Shown here one piece after another: positions 1-8,069 of a stretch of 21,101 nt of DNA (the stretch's first letter is position 1; each line of letters begins with the position of its first letter). Source of the stretch: Chamaesiphon sp. GTDB taxonomy: Bacteria; Cyanobacteriota; Cyanobacteriia; Cyanobacteriales; Chamaesiphonaceae. A program made the translations under genes and the position numbers. The stretch covers positions 1 through 21,101 of the forward strand of contig JAJAZF010000038.1 in assembly GCA_026785875.1 (NCBI GenBank), in the 5' to 3' direction. Under the pieces are notes generated by a model, which was not told the origin of the DNA, did no database searches, and worked only from the letters and a program-made list of their open reading frames with translations.

Positions 1-83
1 AGCCGAAGTGTCAACTATCAACTACTTGCACTGAGCGTAGCCGAAGTGTCAACTATCAACTATCAACTATCAACTATCAACTG
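1..83. repeat. Compound heptamer tandem repeat next to gene start
   Basis: Tandem units of TCAACTA: two near 11-24, then five in a row at 49-83 (the last is TCAACTG). The runs are separated by a unique core containing CTGAGCGTAGCCGAAG (31-46), and the block AGCCGAAGTG occurs twice (1-10 and 39-48). Such heptameric tandem repeats are a known class in cyanobacterial intergenic DNA. The final G of the last unit (83) is also the first base of the GTG start codon of the next gene. A second copy of the same compound element lies in inverted orientation at 13361-13418. Confidence 0.9.
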
Positions 84-1324
84 TGTCCCAAATTATTGTC
101 ATCGGCGGCGGTGCTGCGGGTTTTTTCGCCGCAATTACCTGTGCCCAAACTCATCCTCATACTCGCGTCACCCTGCTTGAAGCTGGTAAATATCCCCTCG
201 GCAAGGTCAAAATCTCCGGTGGCGGTCGGTGCAATGTTACTCACGCCTGTTTCGATCCCAACCAGCTAGTGCAGTATTATCCCCGTGGCAATAAGGCTCT
301 GCGGGGTGCCTTTTCTCGATTCCAACCACAGGATACTGTAGCTTGGTATGCCGATCGCGGCATCAAACTCAAAACTGAAGCCGATGGGCGGATGTTTCCG
401 ACTACCGATGACTCAGAGACGATCGTCAGGTGCTTATTGGACGCGGCGGCGGCGGCTGGAGTCAAAATCCAGACGGGAGAAGCAGTAGCCGAAATTAGCC
501 CCCAGCAGCCATCAGGATGGACTGTCAGCCTCAAATCTGGGCAAGTTTTAACAGCCGATCGAGTCTTGCTAGCGACAGGTAGCAATCCCAGTGCCTACAA
601 GTGGGCGCAACAATTAGGGCATCCGATTTCCACTCCAGTCCCATCGCTATTTACATTTAATATCCCCGATCCGCGCTTGGCAAATTTAGCTGGAGTCAGT
701 GTTAAATCTGCCACAGTTAAGCTAGCTACCACTGGTAAACATCCTCTCACCCAAACAGGTGCGTTATTAGTCACTCATTGGGGTGTGAGTGGCCCAGCCG
801 TGCTGAAATTATCTGCTTGGGGTGCGCGGTTTATTGCAGAATCCCGATATCAAGTACCAATGACGATCGATTGGTTGCCAGATTATCGGATCGACAAATT
901 GCGCGAACTAATTTTGGCTGTCAAGTCCCAATTACCTCAGAAAACTATTCAAAATAGTTGCCCTGTGCCGCTTCCCCATCGCTTGTGGGAATCGCTGACT
1001 AGTTATATCGGGATTACCGCTGGCGATCGGTGGGCGGGATTGGCAAATAAGACCCTCGATCGCTTAATTCAAGAATTAAATCGTGGTGAATATCAGATTA
1101 CTGGCAAAGGGGTATTTAAGGAAGAATTTGTTACCTGTGGCGGTGTCGATCTCAAGTCAGTGAATTTTCAAACGATGGAAAGCAAAATCTGTCCGGGGTT
1201 GTATTTTGCTGGAGAAATTCTCGATATCGATGGGGTAACTGGCGGATTCAATTTTCAGAGTGCTTGGACTACTGGATATCTGGCAGGATTGGCGATGGGG
1301 GTTGGCGCAGAGATCGCGGAGTGA
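83..1324 (+). CDS. BaiN/HI0933-family FAD-dependent oxidoreductase
   Basis: Predicted soluble flavoprotein of 413 residues, full length for the HI0933/BaiN family of NAD(P)/FAD-dependent oxidoreductases. The N-terminal dinucleotide-binding motif GGGAAG is at residues 8-13, followed by a GKVKISGGGRCN stretch around residues 40-51 typical of the family. The C-terminal FAD-contacting signature FAGEILDIDGVTGGFN is near residues 374-389. The physiological substrate of cyanobacterial members is unknown; bacterial relatives are annotated as aminoacetone-oxidase-like or bile-acid reductases on weak grounds. The start is GTG at 83: no upstream in-frame ATG is visible and the beta strand of the Rossmann fold begins at once. 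The leader is entirely tandem repeat, so no Shine-Dalgarno sequence is present. It appears to be a single gene, followed by a separate promoter at 1355. Confidence 0.9.
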   Translation: MSQIIVIGGGAAGFFAAITCAQTHPHTRVTLLEAGKYPLGKVKISGGGRCNVTHACFDPNQLVQYYPRGNKALRGAFSRFQPQDTVAWYADRGIKLKTEADGRMFPTTDDSETIVRCLLDAAAAAGVKIQTGEAVAEISPQQPSGWTVSLKSGQVLTADRVLLATGSNPSAYKWAQQLGHPISTPVPSLFTFNIPDPRLANLAGVSVKSATVKLATTGKHPLTQTGALLVTHWGVSGPAVLKLSAWGARFIAESRYQVPMTIDWLPDYRIDKLRELILAVKSQLPQKTIQNSCPVPLPHRLWESLTSYIGITAGDRWAGLANKTLDRLIQELNRGEYQITGKGVFKEEFVTCGGVDLKSVNFQTMESKICPGLYFAGEILDIDGVTGGFNFQSAWTTGYLAGLAMGVGAEIAE

Positions 1325-1354
1325 GGGGACGCTAAAGAGGTTGTTGGTGGGGTG

Positions 1355-1383
1355 TTGCGATCGAATGACTGTCTTGCTACAAT
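1355..1383 (+). promoter_or_regulatory. Sigma-70-type promoter for the small basic protein
   Basis: TTGCGA at 1355-1360 and TACAAT at 1378-1383 are separated by exactly 17 bases, which fits a housekeeping sigma factor promoter. The predicted transcription start, near 1390, gives a leader of about 20 bases before the ATG at 1410. Seen in sequence only. Confidence 0.6.
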
Positions 1384-1409
1384 AGGAAGACAAAGCATTT
1401 ATAAACCAA

Positions 1410-1658
1410 ATGGCGCAGCGACTCAAGCGGTGGGAATCACCCCGCAAAGAAGGGAGAAATGATAAGGGTAAAGGCGGTTCGGCACGTCAACGCCAACTCA
1501 AGAAACGCACTCAAATGCTCAGACAAAAGCTCAAAGACCAAGGCAATGATAACAACAGCCAAGGTCAAAATAAACAGGGAGAGAATCATGATTCTCTCCC
1601 TATTTTTATGCTTAGAAATCTCTTGTGCCGTGACAGGCAACGGAGAGATTCAGCATAA
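1410..1658 (+). CDS. Small highly basic hypothetical protein
   Basis: Open frame of 82 codons with an ATG start 27 bases after a good -10 box. The first ~48 residues are strongly basic, hydrophilic and probably helical (MAQRLKRWESPRKEG..., ...RQLKKRTQMLRQKLKDQG), which suggests an RNA- or ribosome-binding or disordered small protein. I do not recognise a named family. The last ~30 residues look unlike protein sequence under selection: codons 56-64 are encoded by the terminator-like palindrome at 1576-1601, and the stop at 1656-1658 lies beyond the hairpin. A TAA in another frame (1571-1573) sits just before the hairpin, so the natural C-terminus may be near residue 54, with an indel or programmed shift between. 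Function unknown. Confidence 0.55.
   Translation: MAQRLKRWESPRKEGRNDKGKGGSARQRQLKKRTQMLRQKLKDQGNDNNSQGQNKQGENHDSLPIFMLRNLLCRDRQRRDSA
1576..1601. terminator. Bidirectional hairpin terminator
   Basis: Perfect 26-base palindrome with arms AGGGAGAGAATCA and TGATTCTCTCCCT. TATTTTTA follows on the plus strand and TGTTTATTTTG on the minus strand, so it can fold and terminate in both directions. It would serve the small basic gene (plus) and the GTPase gene that ends at 1674 (minus). On the plus strand it lies inside the open frame of the small gene. Confidence 0.7.
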
Positions 1659-1673
1659 ATCCGCTCGTATTCT

Positions 1674-3182
1674 CTATTCCCGATTCCCGATTGAAATTTT
1701 GTCGATCGCTTGATGTACAAAGGCTTTGAGAAACTCATCTTTGCGATTTAGCTGAAATTGTTGTTGTACCGCTTCAGCCATCCCACCATCGCCCCACGAT
1801 CGATCCTGACGGAAATATTCGATAAAGCTGCGCCCAGCAATCCTCGTCAAATACGCAGCGGTAATACCTTGAATCCCTTTACCTAGCGCGTAGGTAGTCA
1901 CATTAATAGTTAAAGCCGTAGATAACAGTTGAATTGCACCTTTGACGATGCCTAGACTAGTTAAAGTTTTACCGAGGGAGAGTGCCAATTCTTGCGCTGT
2001 ATCTTTATTTAAATCGCAACCATAAATCTTCCCAATCTCAATAATCATCTGGGTATTAATTGCGGCTGTCGCGAGGAAATCGACCACTGGTAAAGGCGTA
2101 ACTGTGACGACTCCCGCACCGATCCATTGATATCGATTGACGATGCGCTCGGCTTGACGGCGGCGTTGTGCGTCGATTAGCTCCCGCGCTTCGGCTCCTA
2201 GCCGCTGGGATTGGAGCAAAATGTTGTCGGCGATCAAATCTTCACCTTCGGCTCTGAGCACGGCAGCTAGACGGCGGATCAGGGGAAAAATATCAGGGTC
2301 GGGAGTAAATATTTCACCTGATTCTAATCGAACTGGCTGCGGGTTTGCGGCGATCGCGATCACATCTTGAGGTTCAATTTCGCTCTGAACCCGCTGTTGT
2401 AGTTTTGTGACGATCCGATCGCGATCGAGTGGTGGATAGAGATCGGTTTTATTAAAGATTAGGAGCGATCGTTTGCCAATTTCAGCTAGTCCCATTAGGG
2501 GGATATATTCTGACGCTCTGAGGTCATTGTCTACGACAAATAATAACAGATCCGCAGATGTTGCTAGCTCTCTAGCGATCGCTTCCCGTTGGGTACCAGC
2601 GATGCCAGCTTCCAAAATACCTGGAGTATCAGTTAATAAAATTTGGCGATCCAAACCTTTTAATTCGAGCGTATACGTTTCCCCCCTAGTCGTTGTCCCC
2701 ATCGGTGCGCCAACTTCCCCGACAATTCGACCGATAATCGCATTTATTAACGAAGTTTTCCCCGCCGAACCCGTCCCAAATACCACCACTCTAATTTGTC
2801 CCCGCGCCAAATTTTCAGCGATTTCTCGCGATTTATCGACTAAGGCTTGACGAGTGACTTCATCTTGAATTTGCTGGAGTTGACGATCGATCGCCTGGAG
2901 ATTTGCAGTGGCGGCGGCGGTTTTTTCGACGGGAACTTTGGGCAATTGCTGGGGTTTGGTGCGATTTCCCCACCAGCCTTGAAATATACCGACGTAATAA
3001 ACGATCGCGGCGATCGCCAACCCAATCAGCAATAAGATCCCAATGAGAATGGGTGTTGCCAACCACGGTGTCGTCCAACTAACTTGGACATAGAGGGCAT
3101 AGAGGGAATTAATCAGCCACAGTGCCAAAATCGCGATCGAAATTACGCCAATTGCGATCGACCAAGAACGGGGGAAACGCAT
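1674..3182 (-). CDS. Membrane-anchored GTPase with C-terminal DUF697
   Basis: Era/TrmE-like GTPase of 502 residues. Two N-terminal hydrophobic segments (about residues 8-32 and 40-66) should anchor it in a membrane. A short charged helical linker leads to the G domain: G1 GTGSAGKTS at 136-144, the TTT of G2 near 163-165, G3 DTPG at 185-188 and G4 NKTD at 244-247. The C-terminal part (about 340-480) is the DUF697/YcjF-like region, with hydrophobic, glycine-rich stretches that probably associate with membranes. This architecture is common in cyanobacteria, and cellular roles are largely undetermined; functions in membrane or cell-envelope homeostasis are only proposed. The ATG start gives the membrane segment a normal positively charged N-terminus. 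It is transcribed divergently from the VWA gene across 165 bases. Confidence 0.88.
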   Translation of the reverse strand: MRFPRSWSIAIGVISIAILALWLINSLYALYVQVSWTTPWLATPILIGILLLIGLAIAAIVYYVGIFQGWWGNRTKPQQLPKVPVEKTAAATANLQAIDRQLQQIQDEVTRQALVDKSREIAENLARGQIRVVVFGTGSAGKTSLINAIIGRIVGEVGAPMGTTTRGETYTLELKGLDRQILLTDTPGILEAGIAGTQREAIARELATSADLLLFVVDNDLRASEYIPLMGLAEIGKRSLLIFNKTDLYPPLDRDRIVTKLQQRVQSEIEPQDVIAIAANPQPVRLESGEIFTPDPDIFPLIRRLAAVLRAEGEDLIADNILLQSQRLGAEARELIDAQRRRQAERIVNRYQWIGAGVVTVTPLPVVDFLATAAINTQMIIEIGKIYGCDLNKDTAQELALSLGKTLTSLGIVKGAIQLLSTALTINVTTYALGKGIQGITAAYLTRIAGRSFIEYFRQDRSWGDGGMAEAVQQQFQLNRKDEFLKAFVHQAIDKISIGNRE

Positions 3183-3347
3183 ACTTTAATTGATAGCGAT
3201 CTATTTATCATCATAGCCGAAGGACTCGAAGATCTCGATCGGCGATGATGCGGATTTGTACGTTTAAATACAGCGGTGCCTAATATTACGGAGGTAGTCA
3301 GAGGTTCGCTGTGGGTAAGCTAAGATTATCGTATTGAGAATTTTCTG

Positions 3348-3950
3348 ATGTTAGACCGAGATTATACTTTGATTATTGACAAGAGCGGCAGTATGTCAAC
3401 CAAAGATAAGCCAGGTGGGGCTAGTCGCTGGCAAATTATGCAGGAATCGGCATTGGCTCTAGCTCATAAATGTGAAGAATTAGACCCCGACGGAATTACA
3501 GTTTATCTTTTTTCTGGCAAGTTCAAACGTTACGATAATGTCACTGCTGCTAAGGTTGCCACAATTTTCCAAGAAAACGATCCTTCGGGAAGGACAGATT
3601 TAGCAGCGGTGTTAAGTGATGCGTTAGATAGTTACTTTCAGCGGAAAGCTCAGGGGAAAACTCCGGCTAATGGGGAGATTATTTTAGTTGTGACGGATGG
3701 AGAGCCAGACGATCGCAAGGCGGTGATGCAGGTGATTCTCGATGCCACTCAGAAACTCGATCGAGATGAGGAATTGGGGATTTCGTTTATTCAGGTGGGG
3801 ACAGATGAAGCAGCAACCAAGTTTTTAAAAATCCTCGATGACGATCTCGGACGTGCCGGAGCTAAGTTCGATATCGTCGATACGATGACGATGAATGATA
3901 TGGAAGATCTGACACTCAAGGAAGTTTTACTCAGCGCGATCGATGACTAG
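3348..3950 (+). CDS. Stand-alone von Willebrand factor A domain protein
   Basis: A single VWA domain fills nearly all of the 200 residues. The metal-ion-dependent adhesion site is complete: D11-x-S13-x-S15 (DKSGSMS), T83 (SGRTDL) and D117 (VTDGEPDD). There is no signal peptide or membrane segment, so it is predicted to be cytosolic. Such small intracellular VWA proteins resemble TerY-like or vWA-MoxR-associated proteins, which act as metal-dependent protein-interaction modules, often with AAA ATPases, kinases or phosphatases; none of these is adjacent here. It faces the CHAT-WD40 gene convergently. ATG start at 3348. Function beyond metal-dependent binding is not evident. Confidence 0.88.
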   Translation: MLDRDYTLIIDKSGSMSTKDKPGGASRWQIMQESALALAHKCEELDPDGITVYLFSGKFKRYDNVTAAKVATIFQENDPSGRTDLAAVLSDALDSYFQRKAQGKTPANGEIILVVTDGEPDDRKAVMQVILDATQKLDRDEELGISFIQVGTDEAATKFLKILDDDLGRAGAKFDIVDTMTMNDMEDLTLKEVLLSAIDD

Positions 3951-3960
3951 ATAACGTCAG

Positions 3961-4152
3961 TAGCTCTGACAGGAGCGGCTACGCCAACAACGCGAACAGC
4001 GTAGCTCCAGGGTACCCACAATGGGCACCCCTACACAATTAACCTGTAGGGGTGCCCCTGTCTTGTCGTTTTTTTAGATCTCCTGTCGGAGAGGCTACGC
4101 CAACGGGGGAACCCTAGATCCAAAAACGCCGCTTGTGGGTACCCTCGGATCT
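3961..4152. repeat. Nested inverted-repeat intergenic element
   Basis: The spacer between two convergent genes is made of repeats. The outer arms AGGGTACCCACA (4009-4020) and TGTGGGTACCCT (4134-4145) are perfect inverted repeats. Inside is a 13-bp hairpin, GGGCACCCCTACA (4023-4035) with TGTAGGGGTGCCC (4045-4057). The motif GGCTACGCCAAC occurs twice as a direct repeat (3977-3988 and 4093-4104). GGCTACGCC and TGTAGGGGTGCCCC motifs are familiar interspersed repeats in cyanobacterial genomes. The inner hairpin is followed after 11 bases by seven Ts (4069-4075), so it may also end transcription from the VWA gene. Confidence 0.8.
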
Positions 4153-4192
4153 CTGCTTTTACTAGTCTTGATGTCTTGGTGCAAGATGTGAG

Positions 4193-6652
4193 TTAAGTAG
4201 AGGGAACTCGCCAAACTTGAACCTCACCATAGCTACCAGTGGAGATCGTGCGACTATCAGCACTAATTGCTACTGACAATATGGCTCGCTCGTGAGCAGC
4301 GAGTGTATGTACGAGTGTCCCGTCGTGAAGATTCCAGATATTGACAGTGCGATCGTCACCAGCACTGACAATGGTTTGACCGTCTGGTGAAATTGCGACA
4401 CACCCGATCGATTTAGTATGTCCAGTCAACGTATTAATCAAATTACCTGTAGCTGCTTCCCAAATTTTGAGCGTGCAATCGTGGCTGGCACTAACCACCT
4501 TTGTACCATCTGGAGTAATAGCGATACTACTAATCCGACCACTATGTCCTAATAATGTTTTTAGCAACCGTCCTTCCTGAAGGTGCCACAACCTGACGGT
4601 GTAGTCACTGCCCCCACTAGCAATTAACTGAGTTTGGTGATGAGTAGCTACACAAGTAATATTTTGGAGATGACCGGAACATTGATGAATTAATAGACCG
4701 TTTTGGGGTTGCCAGATCTTGAGCAGCGCGTCATTGCCTCCAGTTACCAATCTTTGCCCGTCACTGGTCAAACAGATGGCATTAACAGCAGACTTGTGAT
4801 CGAGTAGCTGTGGTAACTTTGTCCCCGTAGTGAGTTGCCACCACTGAATTGTTCCATCCAAACTACCACTGATAATCGTTTCGGCGTTAGCAGTCAAGAC
4901 GACACTATAAACCCAGTGGCTATGACCTAATAAATTATGAATCAACTTACCATCACAGAGCCGCCAGACCTTTACGGCATCATCGATATGAGTGATATCA
5001 CCATGTCCACTCACCAACCACTGACCGTCGGCACTGATGGCAAGAGTATATACCTCACTAAAATATCCGGTCAATTGATGAACTAGTTCGAGTCGATGGT
5101 AGGAAATTTTTTGGACAATCGCCGATGATGGCAATCCCAGATCTAGATCTGCTTGAGCGATCATTCTGGTGGCTTCAGTATCCGCCCAAATTTTGGAAAT
5201 TTCTAATAGTTCTGATGGTTTGAGGGCAATATGTGCGAGTCGATTCCAGCTTGATGCCGGGGCAGAAATCTGCTGACAAACGATCGGGAGACAGCTAGCC
5301 GCCGGAACTACCTTTTCGATCGCCACTAGCCGTTCTCTGGCATCCCTGACGGCTAGCTGTAGCGATTTACCACCGGAGAAAGCCTTGAGGAATAGTTTCA
5401 CAAATTCCTGAGCGACTTGATCTTGGACGGCTTCTCGCATCACAATCAGATGGGGAATCTGAAGATCCCCTAGTTCGCTGGCAAGTTCCAAACCCTCACC
5501 ACAGTTGAGAATTAGTAGTTTTAGCCCCGCTTGGACGGCAGTCCGAATTCGATATTTGAATTCCGTAATCCCGATTGTATCGTGGTGATTGATATAGATC
5601 CGATTGTTGGGCAAGTAGCCGGAAATATAACTACTAAAGAATAAAACACTCAGAGACTTTTGAGTAAGTAGATTGACAAACTCACGATGATTGGGTGCAA
5701 CGACAAATTCTGACTTCGTATAGGGGAGTGCATCTAAATATTCTTTACTACGATCGAGTTTAATCCCTTGAGCACTGGTGAGGATCGATAGTACCGATAC
5801 TTGCAATTGTTCTTCGGCGGCAGTTGTCGAGATTGTTGGAGTCAGTGCAACGCTAACTTCCGACTGGGGATATCGATCGAGTAATGGTTTCCAGATGGAG
5901 TTCCAGGGCAGTTTGAGCAATGCTTTGGAACGACTACGGATGATAATATCGATCTCTAGATTGGGATTGATATTTGCAGCTAGCCGTTCGCGGATGGTTT
6001 GAAATCCTGGCGAACCATACCATCGATCGAGGTTTGCCTGTAACATCGCGCCAGCATCTAAACAATCATTAATTCGCTCTGGAACTAAACTGACCGCTTT
6101 ATTACTCATCAAGCGGTGATTGTGTGGATCGAGACGACGGTATCGAGATTGCCATTCTTGATACTGGGTCATCATTCGAGCCAGATCGGGAAATGTCACT
6201 ACCAGTTGTGTCAGTAACTGACGATTAGCAGCCAAGACCGTCATTTCGACTTGAAGGACGGCTCCTGCTGAGGTCTCTTCTACTACAAAGATGACTTCTT
6301 TACCCCAGACTGCCACTTGACCTGGCTCATCGTCATCGATGGTGCCGTCTCCAGTTGTTGCCGTTGTAGACCCAAAAGCATACAGTGGTTCCATTTCCTG
6401 GCAGAGAAAATTAGCCACGGTATAATAATTAGTACTGTGATTGAGCCTAATTACAATCCGATAGAGCAAATACTTCAGCTCTACCAGCGAAGCATAGCGA
6501 TCTCGCAGTTGTTGGAGATAACTTTTAAATTTAACCGTACTCAGTTGATGAGCTTCATTGCTCCAATTGTTGGTACAAGCACAAAATACCAACTTTTTAA
6601 TTCTGGCAATGTGATTGCTTTGTTCTAAATTGTGTACGATCGCATCCAGCAT
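4193..6652 (-). CDS. CHAT-like (degenerate) domain plus WD40 propeller protein
   Basis: 819 residues, apparently cytosolic, in three parts. Residues 1-90 are a helical N-terminal module resembling the effector-associated regions of cyanobacterial conflict proteins (inference). Residues ~110-470 match a CHAT (caspase-HetF-associated-with-TPR) region, with family landmarks RIYINHHDTIGITEFKYRIR (351-370), IPHLIVMREAVQDQVAQEF and LPIVCQ. Residues ~530-819 carry seven WD40 repeats ending in VKVW, IQWW, LKIW, VRLW, LKIW, VNIW and VQVW, enough for one closed seven-bladed propeller. The catalytic dyad looks lost: the histidine motif FFAGHS is replaced by FFSSYI (Tyr342), and NSCDG by NCGEG (Cys384 shifted by one, Gly385 at the usual Cys site). 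It is therefore probably a pseudo-protease scaffold or sensor. ATG start; convergent with the VWA gene. Confidence 0.85.
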   Translation of the reverse strand: MLDAIVHNLEQSNHIARIKKLVFCACTNNWSNEAHQLSTVKFKSYLQQLRDRYASLVELKYLLYRIVIRLNHSTNYYTVANFLCQEMEPLYAFGSTTATTGDGTIDDDEPGQVAVWGKEVIFVVEETSAGAVLQVEMTVLAANRQLLTQLVVTFPDLARMMTQYQEWQSRYRRLDPHNHRLMSNKAVSLVPERINDCLDAGAMLQANLDRWYGSPGFQTIRERLAANINPNLEIDIIIRSRSKALLKLPWNSIWKPLLDRYPQSEVSVALTPTISTTAAEEQLQVSVLSILTSAQGIKLDRSKEYLDALPYTKSEFVVAPNHREFVNLLTQKSLSVLFFSSYISGYLPNNRIYINHHDTIGITEFKYRIRTAVQAGLKLLILNCGEGLELASELGDLQIPHLIVMREAVQDQVAQEFVKLFLKAFSGGKSLQLAVRDARERLVAIEKVVPAASCLPIVCQQISAPASSWNRLAHIALKPSELLEISKIWADTEATRMIAQADLDLGLPSSAIVQKISYHRLELVHQLTGYFSEVYTLAISADGQWLVSGHGDITHIDDAVKVWRLCDGKLIHNLLGHSHWVYSVVLTANAETIISGSLDGTIQWWQLTTGTKLPQLLDHKSAVNAICLTSDGQRLVTGGNDALLKIWQPQNGLLIHQCSGHLQNITCVATHHQTQLIASGGSDYTVRLWHLQEGRLLKTLLGHSGRISSIAITPDGTKVVSASHDCTLKIWEAATGNLINTLTGHTKSIGCVAISPDGQTIVSAGDDRTVNIWNLHDGTLVHTLAAHERAILSVAISADSRTISTGSYGEVQVWRVPST

Positions 6653-7081
6653 CCCCGACTCCCGATTAAGACTTTATTCCCTTACTCTGACAGCGATCCG
6701 TCTATCGATCCCAGCCAGAATAGTTAGTTCTGACAGGTTTGTGCTACTACGGGGGAAGACGATATTCGTAGCAGTTTAAATTTTGTCTAATTGGTAATGA
6801 TTGTAGCTTGGATCGAAAAGTCAAGTCTTTCGATCGATCGCCCAAGTACTGACGCAACTAGATTAGTAAGTTATCGCTGACTGATTAACCCCACCGCCTC
6901 GATCTTTATTGTTCCCCAAATATTCATCTTCTGTATCATCAAAACATCATCAAAATTTCATAGCATATTGCTACTAATTAACCGATCGCGCATGGTGGGG
7001 CTACTCAAAATTAATTTAAACTAGATAATTGGGATCTATAATCCGCTTCCATCCTTTACCTGAGATCTCCTCATATCCTCC
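6653..7081. other. 429-base intergenic region with divergent promoters
   Basis: No open frame worth calling and no RNA gene was seen. The region lies between the divergent starts of the CHAT-WD40 gene (minus) and cysK (plus) and must hold both promoters. The best element is a perfect TATAAT at 7037-7042, 40 bases upstream of the cysK ATG, without a good -35 at the normal distance (TTAATT near 7011-7016). Several CGATCG cores occur (for example 6829-6841), but no larger inverted repeat was found. Confidence 0.5.
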
Positions 7082-8029
7082 ATGAAGATTGCTAACGATA
7101 TTACAGAATTAGTCGGTCGTACACCCCTAGTCAGACTAAATCGCATTCCTCGAGCTGAAGGCTGTGTTGCAGATATTGTAGTCAAATTAGAGGGGATGAA
7201 TCCTGCTTCATCCGTCAAGGATCGAATTGCGGTAAATATGATCGAATCTGCCGAACAGGAAGGCTTGATTACTCCTGGTAAAACAATTTTAGTCGAACCC
7301 ACATCAGGGAATACGGGAATTGCTCTAGCGATGGTGGCGGCGGCAAAGGGGTATAAATTAATTATTGCCATGCCTGAAACCATGAGTATCGAACGTCGGG
7401 CGTTGTTAAAAGCCTATGGTGCCCAATTGGAGCTGACTCCAGGTGTGGAAGGGATGAGCGGCTGTATCCGTCGCGCTCAGGAAATTGTCGATAAAACGCC
7501 TCATGCCTATATGTTGCAGCAGTTTCGCAATCCGGCTAATCCTCAAATTCACCGCAATACCACTGCTGAAGAAATTTGGGCAGATACAGATGGTCGTGTG
7601 GATATTTTAGTAGCTGGAGTCGGTACAGGCGGTACAATTACGGGAATAGCTGAGGTCATCAAATCCCGTAAACCAGAATTTAAAGTTGTTGCTGTCGAAC
7701 CCACTAATAGTCCAGTACTCTCTGGTGGTAGACCAGGACCGCATAAAATTCAGGGGATTGGCGCAGGATTTGTGCCTCAGGTATTGAAGATCGAGCTGAT
7801 TGATGAAGTTATCGCCGTCACAGATCAACAATCGATCGAGTATGGACGCAGATTAGCACGAGAAGAGGGGTTACTCTCAGGGATTTCTTCAGGTGCAGCT
7901 TTATTTGCCGCGATCGAAGTCGGTCGTCGCCCTGAAAATAAGGGTAAACTAATCGTCATGATTCAGCCTAGTTTCGGCGAACGCTATCTCAGCACTCCCC
8001 TATTTCAAGATCCAGAACCAACTAATTAG
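7082..8029 (+). CDS. cysK: Cysteine synthase A (O-acetylserine thiol-lyase)
   Basis: PLP-dependent enzyme that makes L-cysteine from O-acetyl-L-serine and sulfide, the last step of sulfur assimilation, in the cytosol. The 315 residues are full length. The PLP lysine is K46 in SSVKDR; the substrate loop TSGNTG is at 74-79; the phosphate-binding loop GTGGT is at 181-185; and GISSGA at 267-272 lies around the serine contacting the pyridine nitrogen. The C-terminus PSFGERYLSTPLF is typical of CysK. The ATG at 7082 is the only sensible start. The J-domain and VOC genes follow on the same strand at 40- and 30-base spacing, so co-transcription is possible, although no functional link is obvious. cysK versus cysM is decided by overall similarity; confidence is high. 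Confidence 0.95.
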   Translation: MKIANDITELVGRTPLVRLNRIPRAEGCVADIVVKLEGMNPASSVKDRIAVNMIESAEQEGLITPGKTILVEPTSGNTGIALAMVAAAKGYKLIIAMPETMSIERRALLKAYGAQLELTPGVEGMSGCIRRAQEIVDKTPHAYMLQQFRNPANPQIHRNTTAEEIWADTDGRVDILVAGVGTGGTITGIAEVIKSRKPEFKVVAVEPTNSPVLSGGRPGPHKIQGIGAGFVPQVLKIELIDEVIAVTDQQSIEYGRRLAREEGLLSGISSGAALFAAIEVGRRPENKGKLIVMIQPSFGERYLSTPLFQDPEPTN

Positions 8030-8069
8030 GCGTTAAGCCTAAGCCTAATCCCTCAAGCCTAATCGATCG

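Noticed and set aside
1459..1713. Alternative plus-strand frame over the small basic gene
   Set aside because: Lacks its own promoter spacing, and its hydrophobic end is encoded by the terminator hairpin; the 1410 frame has the better start and composition.
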